A stretch of 64,000 nt of DNA, from contig NZ_VHIB01000008.1 of assembly GCF_008087345.1 (NCBI RefSeq), forward strand, positions 534,567 through 598,566, given 5' to 3'. The number at the start of each line of letters is the position of its first letter. Positions within the stretch are counted from its first letter, which is position 1. Position numbers and translations under genes: made by a program. Source of the stretch: Nocardioides caldifontis. Lineage in GTDB: Bacteria; Actinomycetota; Actinomycetes; Propionibacteriales; Nocardioidaceae. The notes under the pieces are model-generated. The model had not been told where the DNA came from. It saw nothing but the letters and a program-made list of their open reading frames with translations, and did not search any database. Of the stretch, positions 1 through 8,028 are shown in pieces.

Positions 1-174
1 CAGGACGAGCCGGCGAACATGGGGCCGTGGCCGCACTTCAAGCTGCACGTGGCCGACAAGCTGTCCGTCCCGGTGTCGCGCGTCTCCCGTCCGGAGTCGA
101 CCTCCCCGGCGGTCGGCCAGGCGAGCCGGCACAAGCAGGAGCAGCAGGAGCTGCTGCAGCAGGCCTTCGCCTGA
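1..174 (+). CDS. kgd: 2-oxoglutarate decarboxylase/dehydrogenase Kgd, C-terminal end (partial)
   Basis: Only the last 57 residues are in the window; the gene enters from the left edge. The tail starts with QDEPANMGPWPHFKL and ends in a QASRHKQEQQEL helix followed by an AFA terminus. This is the usual end of the actinobacterial multifunctional E1/E2-like 2-oxoglutarate metabolism enzyme (Kgd/SucA family), which works in the TCA cycle in the cytoplasm. The QDEPxNxGxW motif is part of the transketolase C-terminal domain. The small DUF6104 gene follows after 11 bp, an arrangement common behind kgd in actinobacteria, which supports the call. The catalytic parts cannot be examined here. Confidence 0.85.
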   Translation, partial: QDEPANMGPWPHFKLHVADKLSVPVSRVSRPESTSPAVGQASRHKQEQQELLQQAFA

Positions 175-185
175 CGGGGCCGCGG

Positions 186-362
186 GTGTACTTCACCGAC
201 CGGGGCATCGAGGAGCTCCTGAGCCGGCGTGGCGAGGAGGAGGTCAGCATCGCCTGGCTCGCCGACCGGCTGCAGGAGTTCGTCGACCTCAACCCCGACT
301 TCGAGGTGCCCGTCGAGCGGCTCGCCACCTGGCTCGCCCGCCTCGACGACGAGGACGACTGA
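186..362 (+). CDS. DUF6104 family small protein
   Basis: A 58-residue protein starting at GTG 186 (VYFTDRGIEELLSRRGEEEV) and ending in the acidic LDDEDD tail. The family is short, conserved and actinobacterial, and is usually encoded directly downstream of kgd, as here (11 bp gap, probably one transcript). The middle carries a predicted helical WLADRLQEFVDLNPDFEVPVE segment. There is no signal peptide or membrane segment. The function is unknown. A longer reading from an upstream ATG at 27 would overlap kgd by 148 bp in another frame and is rejected. Confidence 0.75.
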   Translation: MYFTDRGIEELLSRRGEEEVSIAWLADRLQEFVDLNPDFEVPVERLATWLARLDDEDD

Positions 363-410
363 CCTGCGGACGGACATGAACGCTGACGCCGTACGCCGGT
401 GATCTGCCGT

Positions 411-460
411 TCCCGACGTACGGACGGATCGGGGCCTGGCCAACCGTCCGTACGTCGGGA
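411..460. terminator. 17-bp perfect inverted repeat between convergent genes
   Basis: Arms at 411-427 (TCCCGACGTACGGACGG) and 444-460 are perfect reverse complements around a 16-nt loop. It lies between the convergent kgd/DUF6104 unit and the dksA-like gene, so it could stop transcription from both sides. There is no T-run on either side, so a rho-independent terminator is inferred from geometry only. It is followed 18 bp later by two copies of a 33-bp-period repeat. Confidence 0.6.
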
Positions 461-477
461 GCCACAGGCCCCAGCCC

Positions 478-533
478 GCCACGAGGGGCGGCTCGACACC
501 ACACACGCGCGCCACGAAGGGCGGCTCGACACC
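478..533 (+). repeat. Two direct copies of a dispersed intergenic repeat, 33-bp period
   Basis: A 23-bp core starting GCCACGAGGGGCGGCTCGAC occurs at 478-500 and again, with one change (AAGGG for AGGGG), at 511-533, exactly 33 bp apart. The same core occurs twice with the same 33-bp spacing at 24053-24108 and once inverted at 23903-23925. Both loci sit between convergent genes and directly after a long inverted repeat. Confidence 0.75.
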
Positions 534-535
534 GG

Positions 536-868
536 TCAGGAGGCGCAGGCGACGCAGGTGCGGGCCACCGGGCGCGCCTCGAGCCGGCCCTCGGGGATCG
601 GCTCGCCGCACCGCTCGCACCGGCCGTACCTGCCGTCCTCGACCCGGGCCAGCGCCGCGTCGATCTCCCGCAGGTGCCGCTGCGCCTGGCGGACCAGCGT
701 GCTGACCTGCGACCGCTCGAAGGCGATCGTGGCGCCCTCGGGGTCGTGCTCGTCGTCGGCGTTCGACCCCTCCGAGGCCTCGACCATCGCGCCGAAGTCG
801 GCCTGCAGGGCGGTGAGCCGGTCGAGGGTGGAGCGGCGCTCCTCCTCGAGCCGTCGCCGGGCGTCCAC
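536..868 (-). CDS. TraR/DksA-type zinc-finger protein
   Basis: A 110-residue protein with a long N-terminal helical region (MDARRRLEEERRSTLDRLTA) and a C-terminal four-cysteine zinc finger, CERCGEPI followed by CVAC. This is the layout of the DksA/TraR C4-type family, which acts through the RNA polymerase secondary channel. The coiled-coil tip region DHDPEGATIAFERSQ resembles the short actinobacterial members rather than full-length E. coli DksA (151 residues). The gene ends 2 bp before the downstream oxidoreductase stop region and may be its own unit. The exact regulatory role is inferred from family. Confidence 0.8.
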   Translation of the reverse strand: MDARRRLEEERRSTLDRLTALQADFGAMVEASEGSNADDEHDPEGATIAFERSQVSTLVRQAQRHLREIDAALARVEDGRYGRCERCGEPIPEGRLEARPVARTCVACAS

Positions 869-870
869 GG

Positions 871-1839
871 CTAGCGGGTGAAGACGATCTTGCCGAAGAC
901 GTCGCCGCCGGCCATCGCGGCGAACCCCTTCTCGGCCTCCTCGAGCGGCAGCGTGCGGTCGATGAGCGGCCGGGTGCCGGTGGCGTCGAGCATCTGCACG
1001 AGGGAGGCGAGCTCGGTGCGGGTGCCCATCGTCGAGCCGATCACGCTGAGCTGGAGGAAGAAGATCCGGGTGAGCTCGGCGTCGTCGACCTTCGGCCCGC
1101 TCGTCGTGCCGCTGATCACGATGCGGCCGCCGGGACGCAGCGAGCGCACCGAGTGCGACCAGGTTGCGCGGCCGACGGTCTCCATCACCGCGTCGACCTT
1201 CACCGGGAGCCGCGCCCCGCTCTCGAACACCTCGTGGGCGCCGATCTCGAGGGCCCGGGCGCGCTTGGCCTCGTCACGGCTGGTGGCGTAGACCTTCAGC
1301 CCCCCGGCGCGGGCCAGGGTGATCAGTGCGGTGGCGACGCCGCCGCCGGCGCCCTGGACGAGCACCGAGTCGCCCGGCTTGAGCCCGCCCTGCGTGAAGA
1401 GCATCCGGTAGGCGGTGAGCCACGCGGTCGGGAGGCACGCGGCCTCCTCGAAGGAGAGGGACGCGGGCTTGGGCACCACGTTGCGACGGGGTACGGCGAC
1501 CCGGTCGGCGAACGTCCCCTGGTAGCGCTCGCTCAGCAGCGACCGCTTGGGGTCGAACGTCTCGTCGCCGGACCAGGAGGGGTCGGAGACCACCGCGTGG
1601 ACGACCACCTCGTTGCCGTCCTCGTCGACCCCGGCGGCGTCGCAGCCCAGGATCATCGGGAGCGCCTCCTCGCGGAGCCCGACCCCCTTGAGCGACCAGA
1701 GGTCGTGGTGGTTGAGCGAGGTGGCCTTGACGGTGACCGTCGTCCAGCCGTCGGGCACCTCCGGGTCAGGCCGCTCCCCCAGCGTGAGGCCGGACAGCTG
1801 GTCGTCGGAGGAGAACGAGGACGCGTAGACGGCGAACAT
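871..1839 (-). CDS. Zinc-binding/quinone-type medium-chain dehydrogenase
   Basis: A 322-residue member of the MDR superfamily (alcohol dehydrogenase GroES-like plus Rossmann domains). The N-terminal GroES-like part contains SLNHHDLWSLKGVG and GCDAAGV. The NAD(P)-binding Rossmann motif is VLVQGAGGGVATALITLA around residue 160, followed by YATSRDEAKRARALEIGA. The catalytic-zinc cysteines of classical alcohol dehydrogenases are not evident, which favours a quinone-oxidoreductase or enoyl-reductase-like activity. The ATG at 1839 is the only sensible start. The substrate cannot be told from sequence. Confidence 0.8.
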   Translation of the reverse strand: MFAVYASSFSSDDQLSGLTLGERPDPEVPDGWTTVTVKATSLNHHDLWSLKGVGLREEALPMILGCDAAGVDEDGNEVVVHAVVSDPSWSGDETFDPKRSLLSERYQGTFADRVAVPRRNVVPKPASLSFEEAACLPTAWLTAYRMLFTQGGLKPGDSVLVQGAGGGVATALITLARAGGLKVYATSRDEAKRARALEIGAHEVFESGARLPVKVDAVMETVGRATWSHSVRSLRPGGRIVISGTTSGPKVDDAELTRIFFLQLSVIGSTMGTRTELASLVQMLDATGTRPLIDRTLPLEEAEKGFAAMAGGDVFGKIVFTR

Positions 1840-1854
1840 GCTGCGGACCTTACC

Positions 1855-1893
1855 CAGCAGCCCGCAGCCCGCGGCCCGCAGCCCGCAGGCCGC
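1855..1893. repeat. Short GCAGCCCGC micro-repeat
   Basis: The 58-bp gap between the oxidoreductase start and the malic enzyme stop is filled by about four imperfect copies of GCAGCCCGC/GCGGCCCGC. This looks like slippage-prone low-complexity DNA; no function is evident. Confidence 0.5.
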
Positions 1894-1897
1894 GGCC

Positions 1898-3094
1898 TCA
1901 GCGCCGGGCGACCCCGTCGCGCCGGGCCGCCTCGGCGACCGCCTCCGCGACGGCCGGACCGACCCGCTCGTCGAACGGCGACGGGACGATGTAGTCCTCC
2001 CGCAGCTCGTCGCCGACGAGCCCGGCGAGCGCGTTCGCGGCTGCCAGCTTCATCCCCTCGGTGATCGCCGAGGCGCGGACGTCGAGGGCCCCGCGGAAGA
2101 TGCCGGGGAACGCCAGCACGTTGTTGATCTGGTTGGGGAAGTCCGACCGGCCGGTGGCGACGACCCGGGCGTGCCGGTGGGCCACCTCCGGGAGCACCTC
2201 GGGGGTCGGGTTCGCCAGCCCGAAGATGATCGCGTCGTCGGCCATCGCGGCGACGTGCTCCTCGGGGACGGTGCCGCCGGAGACGCCGATGTAGACGTCC
2301 GCGCCGACCAGCGCCTCCGCGAGGCTCCCCTTGCGGCCGGTCACGTCGGCGGTCTGGGCGGCCAGCGCCCGCTTCACCGGGGTGAGGTCGTGGCGGGAGG
2401 AGTGCAGGACGCCCTTGCGGTCGGTGACCGCGAGGTCCTTGATCCCGGCGGCCAGCAGGATCTTGGCGACGGCGACGCCCGCGGCCCCGGCACCGGAGAT
2501 GACCACGCGGGTCGAGGCGTGGTCGCGGCCGGTGAGCTTGAGCGCGCCCTCGAGGGCTGCGAGGGCGACGACCGCCGTGCCGTGCTGGTCGTCGTGGAAG
2601 ACCGGGATGTCGAGCCGCTCCTTGAGCCGGTCCTCGATCTCGAAGCAGCGGGGCGCGGAGATGTCCTCGAGGTTGATCCCGCCGAAGCTCGGCGCCAGCC
2701 GGGCGACGGTGTCGATGATCTCGTCGGTGTCGGTGGTGTCCAGGCAGATCGGCACGCCGTCGACGCCGCCGAACTGCTTGAAGAGCACGGCCTTGCCCTC
2801 CATCACCGGCATCGCGGCCGACGGGCCGATGTCCCCCAGCCCGAGCACCGCGGTGCCGTCGGTGACGATCGCGACGGTGTTCGACACCCAGGTGTAGTCG
2901 CGGGACAGCTCCGGCTCGGCGGCGATCGCCTCGCAGACGAGCGCGACGCCCGGCGTGTAGGCGAGCGACAGGTCGTCGCGGTCGTCGAGGGCTACCGTCG
3001 AGACGATCTCCATCTTGCCGCCGAGGTGCAGGTCGAAGACCGGGGTGCCGGCGCGCGGGTGACCGGCGTCGGCGGGCGGGGGCTGGACGGACAT
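1898..3094 (-). CDS. NAD(P)-dependent malic enzyme
   Basis: A 398-residue cytoplasmic enzyme for oxidative decarboxylation of malate to pyruvate, yielding NAD(P)H. It is the short bacterial form. Visible motifs are the catalytic YTPGVA region near residue 45, VIVTDGTAVLGLGDIG (metal and malate region), FHDDQHGTAVV, and the Rossmann motif ISGAGAAGVAVAKIL, with LANPTPEV towards the C-terminus. I chose ATG 3094 (MSVQPPPADAG) because it is preceded by a GA-rich stretch (GACCGAAAG) and because conserved sequence begins just after it; a GTG/ATG extension to 3184 has no family support. The sodX gene upstream is on the same strand but about 190 bp away. Confidence 0.92.
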   Translation of the reverse strand: MSVQPPPADAGHPRAGTPVFDLHLGGKMEIVSTVALDDRDDLSLAYTPGVALVCEAIAAEPELSRDYTWVSNTVAIVTDGTAVLGLGDIGPSAAMPVMEGKAVLFKQFGGVDGVPICLDTTDTDEIIDTVARLAPSFGGINLEDISAPRCFEIEDRLKERLDIPVFHDDQHGTAVVALAALEGALKLTGRDHASTRVVISGAGAAGVAVAKILLAAGIKDLAVTDRKGVLHSSRHDLTPVKRALAAQTADVTGRKGSLAEALVGADVYIGVSGGTVPEEHVAAMADDAIIFGLANPTPEVLPEVAHRHARVVATGRSDFPNQINNVLAFPGIFRGALDVRASAITEGMKLAAANALAGLVGDELREDYIVPSPFDERVGPAVAEAVAEAARRDGVARR

Positions 3095-3280
3095 GCGGCG
3101 TCTTTCGGTCGGGAGCGTGGCGGAGACGGTCCGACGTGCGCGGTGGCGCTGCACCGGGGCTCCGGGCCTGGGATCACCTGGCACCGACCCCGTCGGGTCT
3201 GACCGGCTGTCAGTCTCGCACAGCGGACCGGAGCGCTCGCCGGGCCGCCCGGGTGGCCGCCGTCACACCGTCACACCGGG

Positions 3281-3625
3281 TCAGGGAGCCGCGCGGCTCC
3301 GCCGACGCCGCGGCGGCCAGACCCGCAGCAGCACCAGCGCCACGACGTCCTCGTCGGCCACGGCACCGACCCGCCAGGAGTCCACGCCGACCCGTGGGTT
3401 GTCGCGCTCGACCCACCAGCCCTCGTCCACCCGGGCGGTGACCCGCTTGACCGCGAGCACGGGGCCCTCCTCCGTCCTCAGCCGTACGACGGCCAGGCGG
3501 CCGGTCCTGGGACGGGCACCGTGGAGGCAGAGCAGTCGGTCGCCGTCGTGCAGCGTGGGCTCCATCGAGCGGCCCCGGACCACGGCGAGCCCCGGCCGGC
3601 GGGGCGGGCGTGCCGAGCGCCGCAC
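3281..3625 (-). CDS. sodX: Nickel-SOD maturation protease (S26 signal-peptidase family)
   Basis: A 114-residue S26-family serine protease that, by family, removes the leader of SodN so that the new N-terminal histidine can bind nickel. The catalytic serine is S20 in RGRSMEPTLHDGD and the lysine is K60 in LAVKRVTA. There is no N-terminal membrane segment, unlike ordinary signal peptidases. GTG 3625 is chosen because a perfect AGGAGGT lies 5 nt upstream. The gene is divergent from sodN, 185 bp away, and this pairing makes the specific function far more likely than a general signal peptidase. Confidence 0.9.
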   Translation of the reverse strand: MRRSARPPRRPGLAVVRGRSMEPTLHDGDRLLCLHGARPRTGRLAVVRLRTEEGPVLAVKRVTARVDEGWWVERDNPRVGVDSWRVGAVADEDVVALVLLRVWPPRRRRSRAAP

Positions 3626-3810
3626 GTTAGACCTCCTCGCCGCGGGGGATGGTGCACCGGGTGGCTCCCCGGTGGACGCGGTCACGGAGTAGTGTCGCAG
3701 TCGATCGGACCGCACCACCCTGACGCACTCCCCGAGCGGACGGCCGCGGGCGGCACCACCGCCGCGAACCGACCGGGCTCGGCCCTCAAGGAACGACGAA
3801 AGGACCCTGG

Positions 3811-4212
3811 ATGATCCGGCGACTGTTCGCACCGACGATCGACGTCCACGCCCACTGCGACCTGCCCTGCGGTGTCTACGACCCCAACCAGGCCCGCTAC
3901 GAGGCGGAGTCGATCAAGGCCATCATCGGCAAGGTCGCGGAGAACGACGACCCCGACTTCCGCACCCGCGCGATCATGATCAAGGAGCAGCGGGCGCAGC
4001 TGGTCAAGGAGCACCTCTGGGTGCTGTGGACCGACTACTTCAAGCCGCCGCACTTCGAGAAGTACCCCCAGCTCCACCAGCTGTTCAACGAGGCCACCAA
4101 GCTGGCCGGCGGCACCGCCAACAAGGCCACGTTCGACGCGGCCAAGGCCGACGAGCTGATCGCGAAGATCGACGAGATCGCGGAGATCTTCCACGAGACC
4201 AAGAAGGCCTGA
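3811..4212 (+). CDS. sodN: Nickel superoxide dismutase
   Basis: A 133-residue Ni-containing superoxide dismutase that converts superoxide to oxygen and hydrogen peroxide. Residues 1-14 (MIRRLFAPTIDVHA) form the leader. The mature protein starts HCDLPCGVYDP, giving the nickel-hook ligands H15, C16 and C20 of the precursor (H1, C2, C6 of the mature enzyme). The rest is the expected four-helix-bundle chain with the YFKPPHFEKYP region. The leader length equals that of Streptomyces SodN. The ATG is preceded by GAACGACGAAAGGA. I could not find a convincing Nur box in the 185-bp sodX-sodN gap. Confidence 0.97.
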   Translation: MIRRLFAPTIDVHAHCDLPCGVYDPNQARYEAESIKAIIGKVAENDDPDFRTRAIMIKEQRAQLVKEHLWVLWTDYFKPPHFEKYPQLHQLFNEATKLAGGTANKATFDAAKADELIAKIDEIAEIFHETKKA

Positions 4213-4279
4213 CCACCACGACGGTCGGGGGCGCGCCGGGAGATCGGCGGGCCCCCGCCGCCTGTCACGGGAGCACCCC

Positions 4280-4666
4280 TTGATCGACGACACCGCCCCG
4301 GACGCCGAGCTCCGGCTGCCGGCCGACAGCGCCTACCTCGCCGTGCTGCGCACGGCGACGGCCGGGCTGGCGGCCCGCATCAACTTCACCCTCGACGACA
4401 TCGAGGACCTGCGCATCGCCGTCGACGAGGCCTGCGCGATCCTGCTGCCGCAGTCGCGGGCGGGCGCCGAGCTGCAGTGCCGGTTCTGGCTCGGCGAGGC
4501 GATGATGACGGTCGCGGTGGCCACCTCCTGTGACAACCCGCGCCCGCCGGCCGAGCACGGCTTCGCGTGGCGGGTGCTCTCTGCCCTGACCACCCAGGTC
4601 AGCTCCTCGGTCGACGGCGACCGGCTGGCGCTCACCCTCTCGCGGAGCGCAGGTCGCCACCCGTGA
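4280..4666 (+). CDS. RsbW-like anti-sigma regulatory factor (HATPase_c_2)
   Basis: A 128-residue single-domain protein of the GHKL/RsbW type. The N-box-like segment INFTLDDIEDLRIAVDEAC is clear, and PPAEHGFAWRVLSAL matches the C-terminal half of the fold. It probably binds the sigma factor encoded next and is released by partner-switching with an anti-anti-sigma factor not present here. The start is TTG 4280 with a weak CGGGAG upstream; no better start keeps the N-terminal domain. Its TGA overlaps the sigma-factor GTG in a GTGA, so the two are translationally coupled. The G-boxes are short, as is common in actinobacterial members. Confidence 0.8.
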   Translation: MIDDTAPDAELRLPADSAYLAVLRTATAGLAARINFTLDDIEDLRIAVDEACAILLPQSRAGAELQCRFWLGEAMMTVAVATSCDNPRPPAEHGFAWRVLSALTTQVSSSVDGDRLALTLSRSAGRHP

Positions 4667-5511
4667 GCCCCGCAGACGACACCCGCGCCGGCACCCCGGA
4701 CGCCGGCGCCGAGCCGGAGACCGAGATCGTCGAGCAGGCCGAGCCCGACCTGCACAGCCGCACGGCCGCCCTGTTCGCCGCGATGCAGGGCGCCGACAGC
4801 GAGTCCGAGGCGGCGCGCGTGCGCAGCGAGCTCGTCGAGCTCCACCTGCCGCTCGCCGAGTACCTCGCCCGCCGCTTCGGCAACCGCGGCGAGCCGCACG
4901 AGGACCTGGTCCAGGTGGCGACGATCGGGCTGATCAAGGCGATCGACCGGTTCGACCTCGAGCGCGGGGTCGCGTTCTCGACCTACGCCACCCCGACGAT
5001 CGTCGGGGAGATCAAGCGCCACTTCCGCGACCGCGGCTGGACCATCCGGGTCCCGCGCCGGCTGCAGGAGATCCAGGCGGTGATCAACCAGGCCGTCAGC
5101 GACCTCGGCCAGGAGCTGGGCCGCTCGCCGACGGTGGCCGAGCTCGCGCAGCGGGCCGGGATGAGCGAGGAGGAGATCCTCGAGGGGCTGGAGTCGGCGA
5201 ACGCCTACTCCCCGCTCTCGCTCGACGCCCCGGACCCCAGCGGCGAGGTCGGCGCCGTCATCGAGCAGCTCGGCGACTACGACGACGCGCTCGACGCCGT
5301 GGTGGACCGCGAGACGGTCAAGCCGCTGCTCGACAAGCTCGACGCCCGGGCGAAGCGGATCCTGCTGCTGCGGTTCTTCCGCAACATGACCCAGTCGCAG
5401 ATCGCCGAGGAGCTCGGCATCTCCCAGATGCACGTCTCCCGGCTGCTCAGCCGGACCCTGTCCGACCTGCGCAAGGCCCTGGAGGAGCAGCCCACGGGCG
5501 TCGACGCCTGA
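4663..5511 (+). CDS. SigB/SigF-group alternative sigma factor
   Basis: A 282-residue group 3 sigma-70 factor. Region 2 contains LVQVATIGLIKAIDRFDLERGVAFSTYATPTIVGEIKRHFRD, shown here only in parts; region 3 has IRVPRRLQEIQAVINQA; region 4.2 ends the protein with RFFRNMTQSQIAEELGISQ and MHVSRLLSRTLSDLRKAL. This is the signature of the SigB/SigF/SigG stress and sporulation group. The first about 35 residues are acidic and disordered. The GTG start overlaps the upstream anti-sigma stop (GTGA). The pair argues for partner-switch control of a general stress regulon. Confidence 0.9.
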   Translation: MSPADDTRAGTPDAGAEPETEIVEQAEPDLHSRTAALFAAMQGADSESEAARVRSELVELHLPLAEYLARRFGNRGEPHEDLVQVATIGLIKAIDRFDLERGVAFSTYATPTIVGEIKRHFRDRGWTIRVPRRLQEIQAVINQAVSDLGQELGRSPTVAELAQRAGMSEEEILEGLESANAYSPLSLDAPDPSGEVGAVIEQLGDYDDALDAVVDRETVKPLLDKLDARAKRILLLRFFRNMTQSQIAEELGISQMHVSRLLSRTLSDLRKALEEQPTGVDA

Positions 5512-5523
5512 GCGCCGGCGCCC

Positions 5524-5928
5524 TCACTCCTCCGAGGGCTCGAGGGCGGCCAGTGACTGCGGGTGGAAGATCCCGGCGAGGGCCACGACCGCCACGGCGA
5601 TCGCGACGACGGCCACCACGGTGGTGTTCCCGCCCCAGAAGCTCGCTCCGACCATCACCTGGATCAGCTGGGCGAGCACGACGGGGGCCCGGGCCCAGGA
5701 GGCGAGCCGCCAGAGGTTCCAGGCGCAGAAGCCCAGGCCGGCGCCCCAGAGCACGAAGAAGAGGGTCGCGGTCACCGCCAGCGCCAGCGCCTCGCCGCGG
5801 GCCTGGCTGGCCTCGACGATGCCGAAGAGGAAGTAGACCACCGCCTCGACGGCGACCAGGGAGACGGCGACGGCCAGGGGGGCGGGGACCCGGTGCCGGG
5901 GGTCTCTCGAGGTGGGCGCAGAGGTCAC
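5524..5928 (-). CDS. Small integral membrane protein, unknown function
   Basis: A 134-residue protein with four predicted membrane helices: VAVSLVAVEAVVYFLFGIV, LAVTATLFFVLWGAGLGFC, VVLAQLIQVMVGASF and VAVVAIAVAVVALAGIF. The ends are charged and short. It starts at GTG 5928 and ends 12 bp from the convergent sigma-factor gene. Similar four-helix proteins are frequent in actinobacteria next to regulators, but I do not recognise a named family with certainty. Confidence 0.65.
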   Translation of the reverse strand: MTSAPTSRDPRHRVPAPLAVAVSLVAVEAVVYFLFGIVEASQARGEALALAVTATLFFVLWGAGLGFCAWNLWRLASWARAPVVLAQLIQVMVGASFWGGNTTVVAVVAIAVAVVALAGIFHPQSLAALEPSEE

Positions 5929-6245
5929 GTCGATCGATCGTACGGGGGTGGGACACCCCTTCGGCGGTCGGCGGGGAGAAACGCCGCGGATCCCGTTGTG
6001 ATGAAAGTGACCAGGACGGGGTATTGATCCTCGACCACGAAGTTGACAACATCGACCGAGTCGCTGGTCGAGGGTGCACGCCCTCGAGGCCTCGCAGGCC
6101 CGACCAGTCGACCCTCCAACCAGCCGCCGGTGCGCGGGACAATCGGGGGTTCGCGCGACGTTTCACAAGGACGTCGCTCGAAGGGCATGTCCGTGGCCGA
6201 CGTTCACGGGTCGGCTCGAACGGACCAGAGAAGGAGCATTCCGCC
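5929..6245 (+). promoter_or_regulatory. 317-bp region upstream of whiB
   Basis: No gene is seen. The region holds a GGGTAT hexamer at 6019-6024 like the -10 of SigB/F-type promoters, but no matching -35 at the right distance. There is also a 7-bp inverted repeat TCGAGGG/CCCTCGA at 6068-6087. A strong AAGGAG precedes the whiB ATG. The length suggests a long, regulated leader for whiB. Confidence 0.35.
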
Positions 6246-6497
6246 ATGGATTGGCGCCACCGTTCCGCGTGCCTCGAAGAGGACCCGGAGCTGTTCTTCC
6301 CGATCGGCAACACCGGTCCGGCCATCCTCCAGATCGAGGAGGCCAAGCAGGTGTGCCGTCGGTGCGAGGTGCGCGAGCAGTGCCTCGCCTGGGCGCTCGA
6401 GGCAGGCCAGGACCACGGCGTGTGGGGCGGCCTCAGCGAGGACGAGCGCCGGGCGCTCAAGCGACGCAACGCCCGCCAGCGGGTGCGCACCGCCTGA
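6246..6497 (+). CDS. WhiB-family iron-sulfur transcription factor
   Basis: An 83-residue WhiB-like protein. The four [4Fe-4S] ligands are C9, C37, C40 and C46 (spacing CxxC...C). The G(V/I)WGG turn is present (GVWGGLSEDERRALKR), followed by a basic DNA-binding tail (RRNARQRVRTA). Size and motif order match WhiB1-type proteins, which sense NO/redox and bind the primary sigma factor region 4. The ATG has AAGGAG 8 nt upstream. It is monocistronic and convergent with the histidine kinase 7 bp downstream. Confidence 0.93.
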   Translation: MDWRHRSACLEEDPELFFPIGNTGPAILQIEEAKQVCRRCEVREQCLAWALEAGQDHGVWGGLSEDERRALKRRNARQRVRTA

Positions 6498-6503
6498 CCC
6501 CCC

Positions 6504-7973
6504 TCACCCCAGCGGTACGTCGAGCACGGCCCGGGTCCCGGTCGGCTCGGCCGGCCCCAGCGCGATCCGCCCCCCGAGCTCGCTCTCCACGAGCGTCCGG
6601 ACGATCGCGAGCCCGAGGCTGTCCGAGCTGAGGACGTCGAACCCGGGCGGCAGCCCCCGCCCGTCGTCGATGACCTCGACCTCGAGCCGCTCCCCCTCCG
6701 GGCCCGTGCGCCGGGCGGTCACCGTGATGTGGCCCGGACCTGCGTCGAAGGCGTGCTCGGTGGCGTTCTGGAGAAGCTCGGTCAGCACCATCGCCAGCGG
6801 GGTGGCCACCTCCCCCGGCACCACGCCGAAGCTGCCGATCCGGGCCGACGAGGGCGCCTCGGCGGTCGACCCCACGTCGACCACCATCAGCCGCAGCCGG
6901 TCGGCGATCTCGTCGAAGTCGACCGACTCGTCGATCGACTGGCTCAGCGTCTCGTGGACGAGGGCGATCGACCCGACCCGGCGTACCGCCTCCTCGAGCG
7001 CGGTGCGGGCCTCGGGCGCGGTCAGCCGCCGGGCCTGGAGCCGCAGCAGCGCCGCGACGGTCTGCAGGTTGTTCTTCACCCGGTGGTGGATCTCGCGGAT
7101 CGTGGCGTCCTTGGTGACCAGCTCCCGGTCCCGGCTGCGCAGGTCGGTGACGTCGCGGAGCAGCACGAGCGCCCCGATGTGGTCGTCGTCCGAGCGCAAC
7201 GGCACCGTCCGCGCGATGACCACCGTGGAGCCGTCGCCCATCTCGGTGTCCCGCGGCACCCGCCCGCCCAGCACCGCGCTGAGGGTCTCCTCGTCGGTGC
7301 GTTGCGCCGCCGGGATCAGCGCGCGGGTGGTGGACGCGAGGTCGAGGCCGGCGAGGTCGGTGGTCAGCCCGAGCCGCCGGTAGACCGAGAGCGCGTTGGG
7401 GCTGGCGTAGGTCACCGTGCCCCCGGCGTCGACCCGGACGAAGCCGTCGCCCACCCGCGGGGAGTCGGTGTGGTCGGAGCGCTGGCCGGGGTAGGGGAAC
7501 TGGCCGCGGCTGATCATCTGGGTGAGGTCCGCGGCGGTCTGGAGGTAGGCCAGCTCGAGGCGCGACGGGGTGCGCACGCCGAGCAGGTTGGTGTTGCGGG
7601 CGATCACCGCGAGCGCCCGCCCCTGGCGGCACACCGGGATCGCCTCGACCCGCACCGGCACCGCGTCGCGCCACTCCGGGTCGCCGTCCCGGACCACCCG
7701 CTGCTCGCGCAGGGCGGTGTCGATCAGGGCCCGCTGCCCCCGCGGCAGGAAGCTGCCCACCAGGTCGTCGACGTGGGCGGTCGGGCCGGTGGTGGGGCGC
7801 ATCTGCGCGGCGGCCCAGAAGCCGCTGCCGTCGCTGGCCGGGAGCCACAGGACGAGGTCGGCGAAGGAGAGGTCGGCGATGATCTGCCAGTCGGCGACGA
7901 GCAGGTGCAGCCAGGCGACGTCCTCGTCGGAGAGCGCGGTGTGGGCCCGGGCCAGGCCGCTCAGTGTCGCCAC
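6504..7973 (-). CDS. pdtaS: PdtaS-type cytoplasmic sensor histidine kinase
   Basis: A 489-residue soluble kinase: an N-terminal GAF-type domain (about 10-150), a PAS domain (about 175-285), then an HWE/HisKA_2 phosphoacceptor IREIHHRVKNNLQTV (H296/H297) and an HATPase domain with TELLQNATEHAF and DDGRGLPPGF. Length and order match mycobacterial PdtaS (about 500 residues), which phosphorylates the ANTAR RNA-binding regulator PdtaR; no pdtaR is seen here. GTG 7973 (VATLSGLARAHTAL) is chosen because homology begins there and longer readings run into the divergent gene at 8029. Confidence 0.88.
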   Translation of the reverse strand: MATLSGLARAHTALSDEDVAWLHLLVADWQIIADLSFADLVLWLPASDGSGFWAAAQMRPTTGPTAHVDDLVGSFLPRGQRALIDTALREQRVVRDGDPEWRDAVPVRVEAIPVCRQGRALAVIARNTNLLGVRTPSRLELAYLQTAADLTQMISRGQFPYPGQRSDHTDSPRVGDGFVRVDAGGTVTYASPNALSVYRRLGLTTDLAGLDLASTTRALIPAAQRTDEETLSAVLGGRVPRDTEMGDGSTVVIARTVPLRSDDDHIGALVLLRDVTDLRSRDRELVTKDATIREIHHRVKNNLQTVAALLRLQARRLTAPEARTALEEAVRRVGSIALVHETLSQSIDESVDFDEIADRLRLMVVDVGSTAEAPSSARIGSFGVVPGEVATPLAMVLTELLQNATEHAFDAGPGHITVTARRTGPEGERLEVEVIDDGRGLPPGFDVLSSDSLGLAIVRTLVESELGGRIALGPAEPTGTRAVLDVPLG

Positions 7974-8028
7974 CGGGCCAGCGTAGGCGGGCGGCGGGCG
8001 GTGGGTACCCGCAGGTAGGTTGCCTGCC

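Noticed and set aside
27..185. Longer start for the DUF6104 gene
   Set aside because: It would overlap kgd in a different frame, and conserved sequence starts at GTG 186.
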